NCBI GenBank assembly: GCA_963205285.1
Contig: CAUJJQ010000298.1
Span: 1-10,863 of the forward strand
Source of the DNA: Pseudomonadota bacterium
Lineage (GTDB): Bacteria > Pseudomonadota > Alphaproteobacteria > Sphingomonadales > Sphingomonadaceae
Reading direction: 5' to 3'
Length of the DNA: 10,863 nt
The notes beneath the pieces are model-generated. The model was given only the letters and a program-made list of their open reading frames with translations, had not been told where the DNA came from and did not search any database. Every line of letters begins with the position of its first letter. Positions within the stretch are counted from its first letter, which is position 1. Both the position numbers and the translations under genes were made by a program. This document shows positions 1 through 7,289 of the stretch, piece by piece.

Positions 1-636
1 CCCGCCAACCGTGAATTGATGCAATTTGCCGTGGCTGGCGGGGCGGCGGCGTTTCGCGCCAATTGCGTCCAATGCCATGGTTCGGGGGCGACTGGATCGC
101 CGGGCTATGCCAATTTGCGCGACGATGACTGGCTGTGGGGCGGGGATATGAACGCCATCCACTTCACCATCACCAACGGCATCCGCAACCCCGACCACCC
201 GCAAACGCGCATGTCGCTGATGCCCGCTTTTGGCCGTGACGGCATTTTGACCGGGCAGCAGATTGATGATGTGGTGAGCCATGTCCGCGTCATTTCGGGG
301 CAGGAACGCGCCAGCGCCGCATCCGCACGCGGCGCGGTGATTTTTGCCGAAAATTGCGCCGTTTGCCATGGCCCGACGGGGGAGGGGATGCGCTCTGTCG
401 GCGCGCCGCGCCTGACCGACCGTATCTGGCTTTATGGCGGCGACCGCGCGACGCTCACCACCAGCGTTGCCAATGCGCGCCGCGCGGTTATGCCCGCATG
501 GGGCGGACGGCTCGACCCGGTGACCATCAATATGCTGACCGCCTATGTCCATAGTCTGGGCGGCGGTGAAGCGGCCCCTGGACCGACAGAGACAGGCGCG
601 CAGCCTGCTGCCCCGACGGTGCCCGCAACGCCATAA
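1..636 (+). CDS. ccoP: Cytochrome c oxidase, cbb3-type, subunit III (CcoP), 5'-truncated by window
   Basis: This is the dihaem c-type cytochrome subunit of the cbb3 oxidase, which passes electrons from periplasmic cytochrome c to the CcoNO core. The frame is open from base 1, so the gene begins upstream. About 211 codons are present, and by usual family length (about 300 aa) roughly the first third is missing, including the N-terminal membrane anchor. Two haem-binding CXXCH motifs are visible: CVQCH at bases 64-78 and CAVCH at 355-369. Each is followed by a likely axial-Met segment (LMPAFG, Met at 220-222; VMPAWGG, Met at 490-492). The sequence between them (DDDWLWGG, GIRN) is typical of CcoP. 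After the second domain ends at VHSLGGG there is an extra tail of about 20 residues rich in Pro, Ala and Thr. It lies 51 nt upstream of ccoG on the same strand and probably ends a ccoNOQP operon. The ATG/TTG codons near base 16-19 are internal, not the start. Confidence 0.96.
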   Translation, partial: PANRELMQFAVAGGAAAFRANCVQCHGSGATGSPGYANLRDDDWLWGGDMNAIHFTITNGIRNPDHPQTRMSLMPAFGRDGILTGQQIDDVVSHVRVISGQERASAASARGAVIFAENCAVCHGPTGEGMRSVGAPRLTDRIWLYGGDRATLTTSVANARRAVMPAWGGRLDPVTINMLTAYVHSLGGGEAAPGPTETGAQPAAPTVPATP

Positions 637-676
637 AGACATGCTTCTGATCCGACGAGATATGCGGATAGGACTT

Positions 677-684
677 AGGAGGAG
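677..684 (+). promoter_or_regulatory. Strong Shine-Dalgarno site of ccoG
   Basis: AGGAGGAG lies 3 nt before the ATG at 688, a near-perfect anti-16S match (AGGAGG core 5 nt from the start), and it fixes the ccoG start. The 51-nt ccoP-ccoG gap otherwise holds only a weak 5-bp dyad (ATCCG at 650-654, CGGAT at 665-669). It has no T-run, so read-through from ccoP is plausible. Confidence 0.75.
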
Positions 685-687
685 AAA

Positions 688-2133
688 ATGACAGCGCCCG
701 CCCCCGCCAAGGGCTTTTCGCTTTATGCCAAGCGCGAACCGGTCTTTCCCAAAGCGGTGAGCGGTAATTTTCGTCGCCTGAAATGGGCGATTATGGCGGT
801 GACGCTGACCATTTATTATGTGACGCCGTGGCTACGCTGGGACCGTGGCCCCTATGCGCCCACACAGGCCGTGCTGGTCGATCTGGCGCATCGCCGTTTC
901 TATATGTTCGGCATAGAGATTTGGCCGCACGAATTTTATTATGTCGCAGGGTTGCTGATCATGGCGGGAATCGGCCTGTTTCTGCTGACCAGCGCGGTCG
1001 GACGGGCATGGTGCGGCTATGCCTGTCCGCAGACGGTGTGGACCGATTTATTCCAATTGATCGACCGGCTGATTGATGGGGATCGCAACGCGCAATTCCG
1101 CCTGCACGCCGCGCCATGGGGGCCGGGTAAAATCGCCCGCCGCCTCGTCAAATGGGGGATATGGCTGGTGATTTCGCTGGCGACGGGCGGCGCATGGGTT
1201 TTCTATTTCGCCGATGCACCGCAGTTGGCCGGACAATTATTTGACGGCAGCGCCGCGCCCGTTGCCTATAGCGCGATTCTGGTTCTGACGCTCACCACCT
1301 TTGTCTTTGGCGGGTTCATGCGCGAACAAGTGTGCATTTACATGTGCCCATGGCCGCGCATCCAGACCGCGATGCTCGATGAAAAATCGCTGATTGTGAC
1401 CTATAAGGATATGCGCGGCGAACCGCGCGGCAGCGTCAAGGCGGCGCGGGCGGAGCCGGACAAATTCGGTGATTGTATTGATTGCGACCAATGTGTCGCG
1501 GTTTGCCCGACGGGCATCGACATTCGCGATGGGGCGCAGGTTGGCTGTATCACTTGTGCCTTGTGCATCGATGCCTGCGATGCGGTGATGGCACAGGTTG
1601 GCCGCCCGCGCGGGTTGATTGATTATGCAACGCTCGCCGATGCAAAGGTGGAGCAAGCGGGGGGTAAGGCTGCGCCGCTGCTCAAAACCATATTTCGTGC
1701 GCGCACCTTAATCTATTTGGGGCTGTGGTCGGCGATTGGGCTCGGTCTGTTGTTCACGCTGGGCAATCGCACACGGGTGGATATTTCGGCGGCGCAGGAA
1801 CGCAACCCGCGCTTTGTCCAATTGTCGGCGGGCGATATTCGCAACGCATACAGCATCAATATATCCAACATGGAAAGCCGCCCGCGCCAGATGCGCGTGG
1901 CGATGGAGGGGCTGGCGGGTGGCCATATGTGGCAGGGCGAAAGCAGCGCGGCAACGCATGCCCGCGCCATTGACGTGACGGTGCCGGCGGACAGTGTTGC
2001 GCGCGTCACCGTCTTTGTCGCCGCCCCCTATGGCAATGGGCATAGTGAGGATTTCCACTTCACCTTGCGCGCGCTTGACCGCGAAGGCGGCGGGGACAAT
2101 CATGCCGTCACCTTCTCCCGCCCGTTGGAATGA
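688..2133 (+). CDS. ccoG: Cytochrome c oxidase accessory protein CcoG (FixG/RdxA family)
   Basis: CcoG is a membrane polyferredoxin needed for cbb3 oxidase biogenesis; members of the family act as Cu(II) reductases in copper delivery. Its 481 aa are the usual length. Membrane segments lie near residues 31-49, 83-101, 153-174, 189-209 and 341-360. Cysteine motifs, in order, are CGYACPQ (109-115), VCIYMCPW (C216, C220), a first ferredoxin cluster CxxCxxCxxxCP (C263, C266, C269, C273) and a second CxxCxxCxxxC (C287, C290, C293, C297). The last cysteine of the second cluster is followed by Asp instead of Pro, as is common in FixG. After the last membrane segment comes an Ig-like periplasmic domain (about 365-481, with MESRPRQMRVAMEG). 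The start is fixed by the strong ribosome-binding site. The stop is 4 nt before ccoH. All expected cysteines are present, so the protein looks functional. Confidence 0.96.
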   Translation: MTAPAPAKGFSLYAKREPVFPKAVSGNFRRLKWAIMAVTLTIYYVTPWLRWDRGPYAPTQAVLVDLAHRRFYMFGIEIWPHEFYYVAGLLIMAGIGLFLLTSAVGRAWCGYACPQTVWTDLFQLIDRLIDGDRNAQFRLHAAPWGPGKIARRLVKWGIWLVISLATGGAWVFYFADAPQLAGQLFDGSAAPVAYSAILVLTLTTFVFGGFMREQVCIYMCPWPRIQTAMLDEKSLIVTYKDMRGEPRGSVKAARAEPDKFGDCIDCDQCVAVCPTGIDIRDGAQVGCITCALCIDACDAVMAQVGRPRGLIDYATLADAKVEQAGGKAAPLLKTIFRARTLIYLGLWSAIGLGLLFTLGNRTRVDISAAQERNPRFVQLSAGDIRNAYSINISNMESRPRQMRVAMEGLAGGHMWQGESSAATHARAIDVTVPADSVARVTVFVAAPYGNGHSEDFHFTLRALDREGGGDNHAVTFSRPLE

Positions 2134-2137
2134 TGCC

Positions 2138-2608
2138 ATGAACCAGCCCGAACCGCGCCCATTTACCGGCCGTCATGCGGCGATCATGATCGTCAGTTTC
2201 TTTGCGGTGGTCATCATCGTCAACCTGGTCATGGCGCGTTTTGCTATATCGACCTTTGGCGGGACGGTGGTGGACAATAGCTATGTGGCGAGCCAGCAAT
2301 ATGACCAATGGCTGGCGCGGGCAGAGGCGGGCGAACGGCTGGGTTGGCAGGTGACGAGCGCGCTGGACGCCAGCCGCCATGTCATCGTGCGCGTGGCGGG
2401 CCACGATGGGGCGGCGCTGAATGATGCGATGCTGCGCGCGCGTGCTCACCATGTGCTGGGGCAAAGTGGGGAAGTGCGCCTCAACTTTACGGGGCTTGGC
2501 AATGGTCAATATCGTTCGACCGAGCCATTGCCGCAGGGCCGCTGGCAGGCGGTGGTGACGATCCGCCATGGCGCAGACACACGGCGCATCGCATGGGCAT
2601 TTGAATGA
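2138..2608 (+). CDS. ccoH: cbb3 oxidase assembly protein CcoH (FixH family)
   Basis: CcoH is a small single-pass membrane protein required for assembly and stability of cbb3 oxidase. The frame is open further upstream, but ATG 2138 is chosen because it gives a normal 156-aa product, starts 4 nt after the ccoG stop, and places the conserved FTGRHAAIMIVSFFAVV segment at residues 9-25. One membrane helix spans about 13-33. It is followed by the FixH-type block GGTVVDNSYVASQQYDQW (41-58) and a periplasmic beta-rich domain. The residues upstream of Met138 of the open frame only shadow the ccoG C-terminus. The stop codon overlaps the ccoI start in an ATGA (2605-2608), which suggests translational coupling. 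The fit to FixH (PF05751) is clear from the helix and YVASQ block. Confidence 0.93.
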   Translation: MNQPEPRPFTGRHAAIMIVSFFAVVIIVNLVMARFAISTFGGTVVDNSYVASQQYDQWLARAEAGERLGWQVTSALDASRHVIVRVAGHDGAALNDAMLRARAHHVLGQSGEVRLNFTGLGNGQYRSTEPLPQGRWQAVVTIRHGADTRRIAWAFE

Positions 2609-4779
2609 ACGCGCCGCTGCCCGGTGCTACCTCTATGGGGGACGGCGCGGCTGTGCTGGCGCGGGCGCGCCTCTCCATCCCCGGCATGCATTGCGCAGGG
2701 TGCATCGCCAAGGTTGAACGGCTGTTGACTGCTAGCGATGGTGTGTATGGCGCGCGGGTCGATTTTTCTGAAAAATCGGTGGCGATTGACCATGATGCAG
2801 CGCAGATCGACGTGCCGCAATTGGTGCGCATGCTCGAACAAAATGGCTTTGCCGCGCACCCCATTTTGACGCTCGATGAAGCCGCCGACAGCGCCGATGC
2901 CGCCGCCGCGCGCCACCATGCGATGCTGCTCAGCGCGCTTGGCGTGGCGGCATTTGCATCGATGAACATCATGCTGCTGTCGGTATCCATCTGGTCGGGG
3001 CTGGCAGGCGACGGGCGGACGATTTTCCATTGGCTGTCTGCGGCAATTGCGGTGCCGACGGTCATCTGGTCGGGTCGCCCCTTTTTCCAGTCGGCATGGG
3101 GGGCGGTGCGCCATGGCCGTACCAATATGGACGTGCCGATCTCCATCGCGGTGCTGCTGACCACCGGCATGTCGCTGTATGAAACTGCGACGCATGGCCC
3201 GCACGCATGGTTTGATGGCGCGGTGATGCTGCTGTTTTTCCTGCTCGGCGGGCGGGTGCTCGATTCGATGATGCGCGAACGCGCGCGCGCCGGGGCCAGC
3301 GCGTTGATGGCGGCTGGCGCGGCGGGCGCGATGCTGGTTGATGGGGCGGGGCGTGCGGTCTGGCACGCGGCATCGGCCATTCGACCGGGCGATGTCATGC
3401 TGGTTGCGGCGGGGGAAAGGCTGGCTGCGGACGGCGTGCTGATCGACGCGGCAGCGCGCATCGACCAATCGATCCTGACGGGGGAGGCGGCGAGCATCCC
3501 CTTTGCCAAGGGGCAGATGCTGCTTGCCGGGATGCTCAACCTCGACGCGCCGATCCGCGTACGCGCGCGCGCGGTGGGGGATGACAGGCGGATTGCCGAA
3601 TTGGCGCGCGCGATGCGCGATGCCGGGCAGCAGAAATCGCGCTATGTCCGCATCGCAGATCGGGCGGCGCGGCTTTATACGCCGGTGGTTCACGCGCTCG
3701 CTGCGCTGGGATTTTTGGGCTGGATACTGGCCGGCGCAGGCGCGCACCAAAGTCTGCTGGTTGCAGTGGCGGTGCTGCTCATCACCTGTCCTTGCGCGCT
3801 TGGCCTTGCGGTGCCGGTGGCACAGGTCGTCGCGTCGGGCGCGCTGATGCGCAGCGGCCTGTTGGTAAAGGATGGCAGCGCGCTCGAACGGCTGGCCGAA
3901 TGTGACATGGCGCTGCTCGACAAGACGGGGACGCTGACGCTGGGGCGTCCGGTGCCGCAATCACTGGACGGGTTGGACGACGCAAGCCGCAGCATCGCGC
4001 TCGCGCTCGCACAGGCGAGCAGCCATCCACTCAGCCGGGGGTTGGCGCGCAGCCTGAACGAAGTTGGCGTGGTGCCCGCCGATATTACCGATATTGCCGA
4101 AACGCCGGGGGTTGGCATGTCGGGGCAGTGGCAGGGGCAGGAAGTCACGCTGGGTCGCGATGGCGGCGCATCGGGCGCGGCGGCGCAGGCGGGCATGACC
4201 ATCACCCTCACCATCGGCAGTGGCGCGGCGCATGACATGGTGATGGAGGATGTGTTGCGCCCCGATGTGGCGGTGGCGCTCCGCGCGCTTAGCTCGCTCG
4301 GCCTGCCGCAGCAGATTATCTCGGGCGATGGCGCGGCGGCGGTGGAAAAGGTCGCGCAGGCGCTCACCCTCCCGGCAACAGCGGCTGCTGACCCCGATGC
4401 CAAATTGGCACTGATTGAACGGCTGCGGGCAGACGGTAAGCGGGTGCTGATGGTGGGCGACGGGTTGAATGATGGCCCGGCACTTGCCGCCGCGCACGCA
4501 TCCATCGCCCCGTCGAGCGCCAGCGACGTTGGCCAACAGGCCGCCGACCTGGTGTTCATGGGGGATAGTTTGAACGCCCTGCCGCGCGCGGTGCGCGCCG
4601 CGCGGATGACCCAGCGCATCGTGCGCAGCAATTTCCTGCTCGCCATAATTTACAATGTCATTGCGGTGCCGATGGCGCTGGCGGGCGGGGTAACCCCGCT
4701 GGTGGCGGCGGTTGCCATGTCCTCCTCCTCGCTCATCGTTGTTGCCAATTCGCTGCGTCTGGTGCGCGCGGCGCGATGA
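2605..4779 (+). CDS. ccoI: Copper-translocating P1B-type ATPase CcoI (FixI)
   Basis: CcoI is an inner-membrane ATPase of the FixI/CopA2 type that exports Cu(I) slowly for metallation of the cbb3 CuB site. Its 724 aa match FixI. An N-terminal heavy-metal-associated domain carries GMHCAGC (C30 and C33). Membrane segments begin near residue 107. The actuator loop has LTGEA (T292-G293-E294), and the membrane metal site is CPC (C395-P396-C397, in ITCPCALGL). The phosphorylation motif is DKTGTLT with D439. The nucleotide-binding SSHPL has H474, P475, and the hinge is GDGLNDGPAL (D619, D623). The C-terminus (SSSSLIVVANSLRL) is FixI-like. The position between ccoH and ccoS separates it from a general CopA detoxification pump. 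ATGA overlaps at both ends (2605-2608 and 4776-4779) imply a coupled ccoGHIS unit. No catalytic residue is missing. Confidence 0.96.
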   Translation: MNAPLPGATSMGDGAAVLARARLSIPGMHCAGCIAKVERLLTASDGVYGARVDFSEKSVAIDHDAAQIDVPQLVRMLEQNGFAAHPILTLDEAADSADAAAARHHAMLLSALGVAAFASMNIMLLSVSIWSGLAGDGRTIFHWLSAAIAVPTVIWSGRPFFQSAWGAVRHGRTNMDVPISIAVLLTTGMSLYETATHGPHAWFDGAVMLLFFLLGGRVLDSMMRERARAGASALMAAGAAGAMLVDGAGRAVWHAASAIRPGDVMLVAAGERLAADGVLIDAAARIDQSILTGEAASIPFAKGQMLLAGMLNLDAPIRVRARAVGDDRRIAELARAMRDAGQQKSRYVRIADRAARLYTPVVHALAALGFLGWILAGAGAHQSLLVAVAVLLITCPCALGLAVPVAQVVASGALMRSGLLVKDGSALERLAECDMALLDKTGTLTLGRPVPQSLDGLDDASRSIALALAQASSHPLSRGLARSLNEVGVVPADITDIAETPGVGMSGQWQGQEVTLGRDGGASGAAAQAGMTITLTIGSGAAHDMVMEDVLRPDVAVALRALSSLGLPQQIISGDGAAAVEKVAQALTLPATAAADPDAKLALIERLRADGKRVLMVGDGLNDGPALAAAHASIAPSSASDVGQQAADLVFMGDSLNALPRAVRAARMTQRIVRSNFLLAIIYNVIAVPMALAGGVTPLVAAVAMSSSSLIVVANSLRLVRAAR

Positions 4780-4961
4780 CGGCGGGTCTGCTCTTTCTCA
4801 TCCCCGTCGCGCTTGGCCTTGGCCTATTGGGCCTGTTCGCCTTTCAATGGGCGCTGCGCAGCGGGCAATTTTCCGACCTCGACGGCGCGGCAATGCGCAT
4901 TTTGATTGAGGATGAGGGGGATGGCGACACGCCGCTTGAGGGGGATGCGCGCAACGGGTAA
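4776..4961 (+). CDS. ccoS: cbb3 oxidase maturation protein CcoS
   Basis: CcoS is a small membrane protein needed for insertion of haem and copper into the CcoN subunit. The product is 61 aa, normal for the family. One membrane helix spans about residues 3-25 (LLFLIPVALGLGLLGLFAF) and is followed by the diagnostic block W25, SGQFSDLDGAAMRIL (29-43). The tail is short and acidic (EDEGDGD). The ATG overlaps the ccoI stop (ATGA at 4776-4779), so translation is probably coupled. This is the last gene of the canonical ccoGHIS set. No terminator with a T-run follows it. The family assignment is confident despite the small size because of the SGQF/LDG motif and the gene order. Confidence 0.93.
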   Translation: MTAGLLFLIPVALGLGLLGLFAFQWALRSGQFSDLDGAAMRILIEDEGDGDTPLEGDARNG

Positions 4962-4967
4962 GCCAGT

Positions 4968-4982
4968 CCGCATATTTTGCGG
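4968..4982 (+). other. Short hairpin in the ccoS-DUF808 gap
   Basis: CCGCA (4968-4972) and TGCGG (4978-4982) can form a 5-bp stem with a 5-nt loop inside the 34-nt gap. No T-tract follows. The right arm contains part of GGAG (4981-4984), the only Shine-Dalgarno candidate for the next gene, 11 nt before its ATG. The stem could therefore slightly mask ribosome binding, but it may be chance. Confidence 0.25.
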
Positions 4983-4995
4983 AGAATATTGACCC

Positions 4996-5949
4996 ATGCC
5001 TTCCGGTTTAATCGCCCTGCTCGACGATGTGGCGGGGATTACCAAAATTGCTGCCGCCTCCATCGATGATCTGGGCGCTGCGGCGGGCAAGGCCGGGTCA
5101 AAGGCGGTGGGGGTCGTTATCGACGATGCGGCGGTCACCCCGCGCTATGTCACCGATTTTCAACCCGACCGCGAATTGCCGATCATCTGGAAAATCGCGC
5201 GCGGTTCGTTGTTCAATAAATTGGTCATTTTGCTCCCGCTGGCGTTGCTCCTTTCCAGTTTTGCGCCATGGGCGGTGACCCCGCTCCTCATGATCGGCGG
5301 GGCCTATTTATGTTATGAGGGGGCGGAAAAATTGCTCCATGCATGGCAGGGCGACCATGGGGAGGAGGATGTGCCCGCCTTTGACGAACCTGCGGCGGCA
5401 GAGGCGGCAAAGGTAAAGGGTGCCATCCGCACCGACTTCATCCTGTCGGCAGAAATTATGGCGATTGCATTGGCCGCTGTCGCCGACCAGCCGCTTGTCA
5501 TGCGCGCCGCCGCGCTGGCGCTGGCCGGGGTTGCGGTGACAGCGCTCGTCTATGGTGTCGTCGCCTGCATCGTCAAAATGGATGATGTCGGCCTCGCGCT
5601 CGCCAAAAGGCGGCTGGGCGTTACCCGCGCCATCGGTCGCGCACTCGTGCGCGGCATGCCTCTCATCATGTCGGCGCTGTCGAAAATCGGCACCGCCGCG
5701 ATGCTGTGGGTCGGCGGGCAGATTTTCGTCCATGGGATGGAGACATTGGGTGCTGGGGAACCGGCGCATATGTTCCACAGCATCGCTGGGGCGGCGGGGC
5801 ATGCGCTGCCTGCAATGGCTGCGGCGGTCGAATGGGTCATCGGCGCGGCATTGGCCGGCGTTTTTGGCGTGCTGCTCGGCGGCCTGATCGTCGCGGCACT
5901 GGGCCTCATCAAAAAGGCAAAACCCGCAAAATCAGAAACGAGCGCCTAA
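4996..5949 (+). CDS. DUF808 (YedI-like) multi-pass inner-membrane protein
   Basis: This 317-aa protein belongs to the DUF808 family, of which E. coli YedI is a member; the function is not established. Family features seen are the N-terminal LIALLDDVAGITK, the block VIDDAAVTPRYVTDFQPDRELPI (about 40-62), then KGSLxNK-like ARGSLFNKL followed by hydrophobic VILLPLALLLSSFAPWAVTPLLMIGGAYLCYEGAEKLLH. Further membrane segments lie near residues 148-165, 172-195, 220-245 and 270-305, and the protein ends in a basic tail (KKAKPAK). A conserved acidic membrane motif, TDFILSAEIMAIAL, starts at T146 with D147 and E153. It is on the same strand as ccoS after 34 nt, so co-transcription with ccoGHIS is possible but not shown. 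Its last 18 bp overlap the convergent nnrS. The start ATG 4996 matches the family N-terminus. Family assignment is confident; role unknown. Confidence 0.88.
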   Translation: MPSGLIALLDDVAGITKIAAASIDDLGAAAGKAGSKAVGVVIDDAAVTPRYVTDFQPDRELPIIWKIARGSLFNKLVILLPLALLLSSFAPWAVTPLLMIGGAYLCYEGAEKLLHAWQGDHGEEDVPAFDEPAAAEAAKVKGAIRTDFILSAEIMAIALAAVADQPLVMRAAALALAGVAVTALVYGVVACIVKMDDVGLALAKRRLGVTRAIGRALVRGMPLIMSALSKIGTAAMLWVGGQIFVHGMETLGAGEPAHMFHSIAGAAGHALPAMAAAVEWVIGAALAGVFGVLLGGLIVAALGLIKKAKPAKSETSA

Positions 5950-7146
5950 TTTGGGGCCGCACAGCATTGGCCCATAGCTCGCCGCGAACAGGCCAAAGGC
6001 GATGGTCCACAAAATTGCCGATGCGCCAAGCAAATGGCCATAATGGCTGGGGCCAAGGCTGATCGCAAAGGGTGCGGCAACGCGCAGCATCGTCGCCAGA
6101 TTGACCGCGATATAGATGGCGATGGTTGCCCTGTCGGCGCGGCGTGGTCGCCCGGTGTGGCTGCGGCTGGTGCGCGTCATCAACCCCAGCGTCATAACGC
6201 CGATGCCGCCGCTGGTCAGCGCATGCACCGCCCCGCTTTGCGCCACGCTATCGGGCCAGAGCATCGATGCGCCCAACAAAGCCAAGCCCAGCGCCACCCA
6301 GAAATATCCGGCGTGGAGGATAAGGAGCATCGCATCATGCGCGACCTTGTGCCCGCGCCAGCGCGCAAGCCGGACCATATGCCCGACACCGGCGATAAGC
6401 AGCGGGATGCCCGCCCAGCGCGCGTCGCTCTGCACCACCCAATCGATAAGGCCCACCGCGCTCAGCGCCAGCACCAGCCGGTCGAACAGGCCCGGCGGGG
6501 CAGGGGGCGGGGTGATTTTGTTGAGCATCAGATAGTTGGCGGTGAAGCTTGGCACCAAACGTCCGCCCATCAGCGCGATTAAAAAGCTGATGAGCGCGAT
6601 GCTCGCCCGCTCGACATAGGGGGTGAGCGCTGGGTGAAAGCTGCCGACATGCCAACAAATATTGGCCAGCGCGAGCGCCGAGACGATGATGGCAGGGGGC
6701 AGGCTGCGCCAATTGCTGGCGGCAAATTGTTCGCGCAGCAGCGCGAGCGCAAAGAGCAATAGGAACGCGCCATCCATCAGCGCGGCGCTGACCGGCCCAA
6801 TCCACGGCAGGAGCAGCATGGCGAACCGGCCCGCCAGCCACAGCAGAACCAGCAGGATTATTGGCCGCCCGGCGACTGGATATTTGCCGGTCCAATTGGC
6901 GCCCGCGACGGTCAGATAGCCGACGATGACCGCGCCGGCATAGCCAAAGAGCATTTCATGGACATGCCAGTCGCGCGAAAAAATTTCGGCGGCACGCGCC
7001 GCGCCCAGCCCCAAAAAGGCGATGAGCCACGCTGGCACGGCCAGCGCGGCAAAAACCGCCGCGAACAGAAAAAATGACCTGAAACCAAAGCTCCACAGGG
7101 GATGCCCGCGATATTCGCGCAAAATCTGCGCGGTGGTCTTGGGCAT
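5932..7146 (-). CDS. nnrS: NnrS family haem-copper membrane protein
   Basis: NnrS proteins are multi-pass inner-membrane haem- and copper-containing proteins associated with denitrification and protection against nitric oxide stress; the exact reaction is not settled. The product is 404 aa, the usual length, with about twelve hydrophobic segments. Family motifs seen are GFRSFFLFAA (21-30), DWHVHEMLFGYA (59-70, H61 and H63 candidate ligands), GGRLVPSFTANYL (194-206) and HALTSGGIGVMTLGLMTRTSRSHTGR (H309 to R333). The start at 7146 has GAGGAG on the - strand (7153-7158) 6 nt upstream. No nir, nor or nos gene is visible in the window, so the protein may serve NO tolerance here and not full denitrification. 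It is divergent from nrdJ and convergent with DUF808. Its upstream region has an FNR/NnrR-like site well placed for activation. Confidence 0.94.
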   Translation of the reverse strand: MPKTTAQILREYRGHPLWSFGFRSFFLFAAVFAALAVPAWLIAFLGLGAARAAEIFSRDWHVHEMLFGYAGAVIVGYLTVAGANWTGKYPVAGRPIILLVLLWLAGRFAMLLLPWIGPVSAALMDGAFLLLFALALLREQFAASNWRSLPPAIIVSALALANICWHVGSFHPALTPYVERASIALISFLIALMGGRLVPSFTANYLMLNKITPPPAPPGLFDRLVLALSAVGLIDWVVQSDARWAGIPLLIAGVGHMVRLARWRGHKVAHDAMLLILHAGYFWVALGLALLGASMLWPDSVAQSGAVHALTSGGIGVMTLGLMTRTSRSHTGRPRRADRATIAIYIAVNLATMLRVAAPFAISLGPSHYGHLLGASAILWTIAFGLFAASYGPMLCGPKLGARF

Positions 7147-7175
7147 ATTCGACTCCTCAGCTCATAATTTCGGCC

Positions 7176-7181
7176 AAGCTA
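7176..7181 (-). promoter_or_regulatory. Candidate -10 element of the nnrS promoter
   Basis: On the - strand TAGCTT starts exactly 29.5 bp from the centre of the TTGAC-N4-CGCAA site (7210.5). That is the distance expected between a -41.5 activator site and a -10 box. It predicts a transcript start near 7169 and a leader of about 23 nt carrying the GAGGAG ribosome-binding site. The hexamer itself is a weak match to TATAAT, as is common for activated promoters. Confidence 0.4.
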
Positions 7182-7203
7182 ACCTTGGGCATCCCGCATT
7201 TTT

Positions 7204-7217
7204 TTGCGCTGGGTCAA
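7204..7217 (-). promoter_or_regulatory. Candidate FNR/FixK/NnrR-type operator of nnrS
   Basis: Read on the - strand the 14 bases are TTGAC-CCAG-CGCAA. They fit the general CRP/FNR-family pattern TTG(A/C)-N6-(T/G)CAA used by FNR, FixK and NnrR regulators in alphaproteobacteria. The centre lies about 64 bp upstream of the nnrS start codon. nnrS genes are commonly controlled by such regulators. Which regulator binds cannot be told from sequence alone; the TTGAC half could alternatively be a plain -35 hexamer, though no good -10 lies 17 nt downstream of it. Confidence 0.5.
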
Positions 7218-7273
7218 TGTTGGCTTGGCGCGACTTTGTCAGCTTCCACCCCTCTCGCCAAGTGCTGATCGCG

Positions 7274-7289
7274 ACGCAATATATATGCC
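7274..7289 (+). promoter_or_regulatory. Candidate NrdR box 1 upstream of nrdJ
   Basis: The core CAATATATAT (7277-7286) matches 9 of 10 positions of the NrdR core CWATATATWG; only the final G is missing. It is the distal member of a pair, with 32 bp between equivalent positions of the two boxes, the usual three-turn spacing of tandem NrdR boxes. It lies about 100 bp upstream of the nrdJ start. The match is AT-rich and the outer flanks fit only on the left side. Confidence 0.5.

Noticed and set aside
650..669. ATCCG/CGGAT dyad between ccoP and ccoG
   Set aside because: 5-bp arms with a 10-nt loop and no T-tract; too weak to call a terminator or regulatory structure.
1994..2137. Upstream extension of the ccoH frame
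   Set aside because: The extra codons overlap the conserved ccoG C-terminus in another frame and do not look like FixH; ATG 2138 gives the family-sized product.
2506..3960. 484-codon open frame on the - strand inside ccoH/ccoI
   Set aside because: It lies antisense to well-supported genes, has low-complexity Arg/His/Ala-rich content, and shows no recognisable domain. High-G+C codon bias opens such frames.
3690..4646. 318-codon - strand frame inside ccoI
   Set aside because: Ser/Ala-rich shadow of the CcoI catalytic domains with no family features; the + strand motifs (CPC, DKTGT, GDGLND) are all intact.
5954..5973. GGGCC/GGCCC stem after the DUF808 stop as an intrinsic terminator
   Set aside because: Only 5 bp with a 10-nt loop, no T-run on either strand, and it lies inside the nnrS coding sequence.
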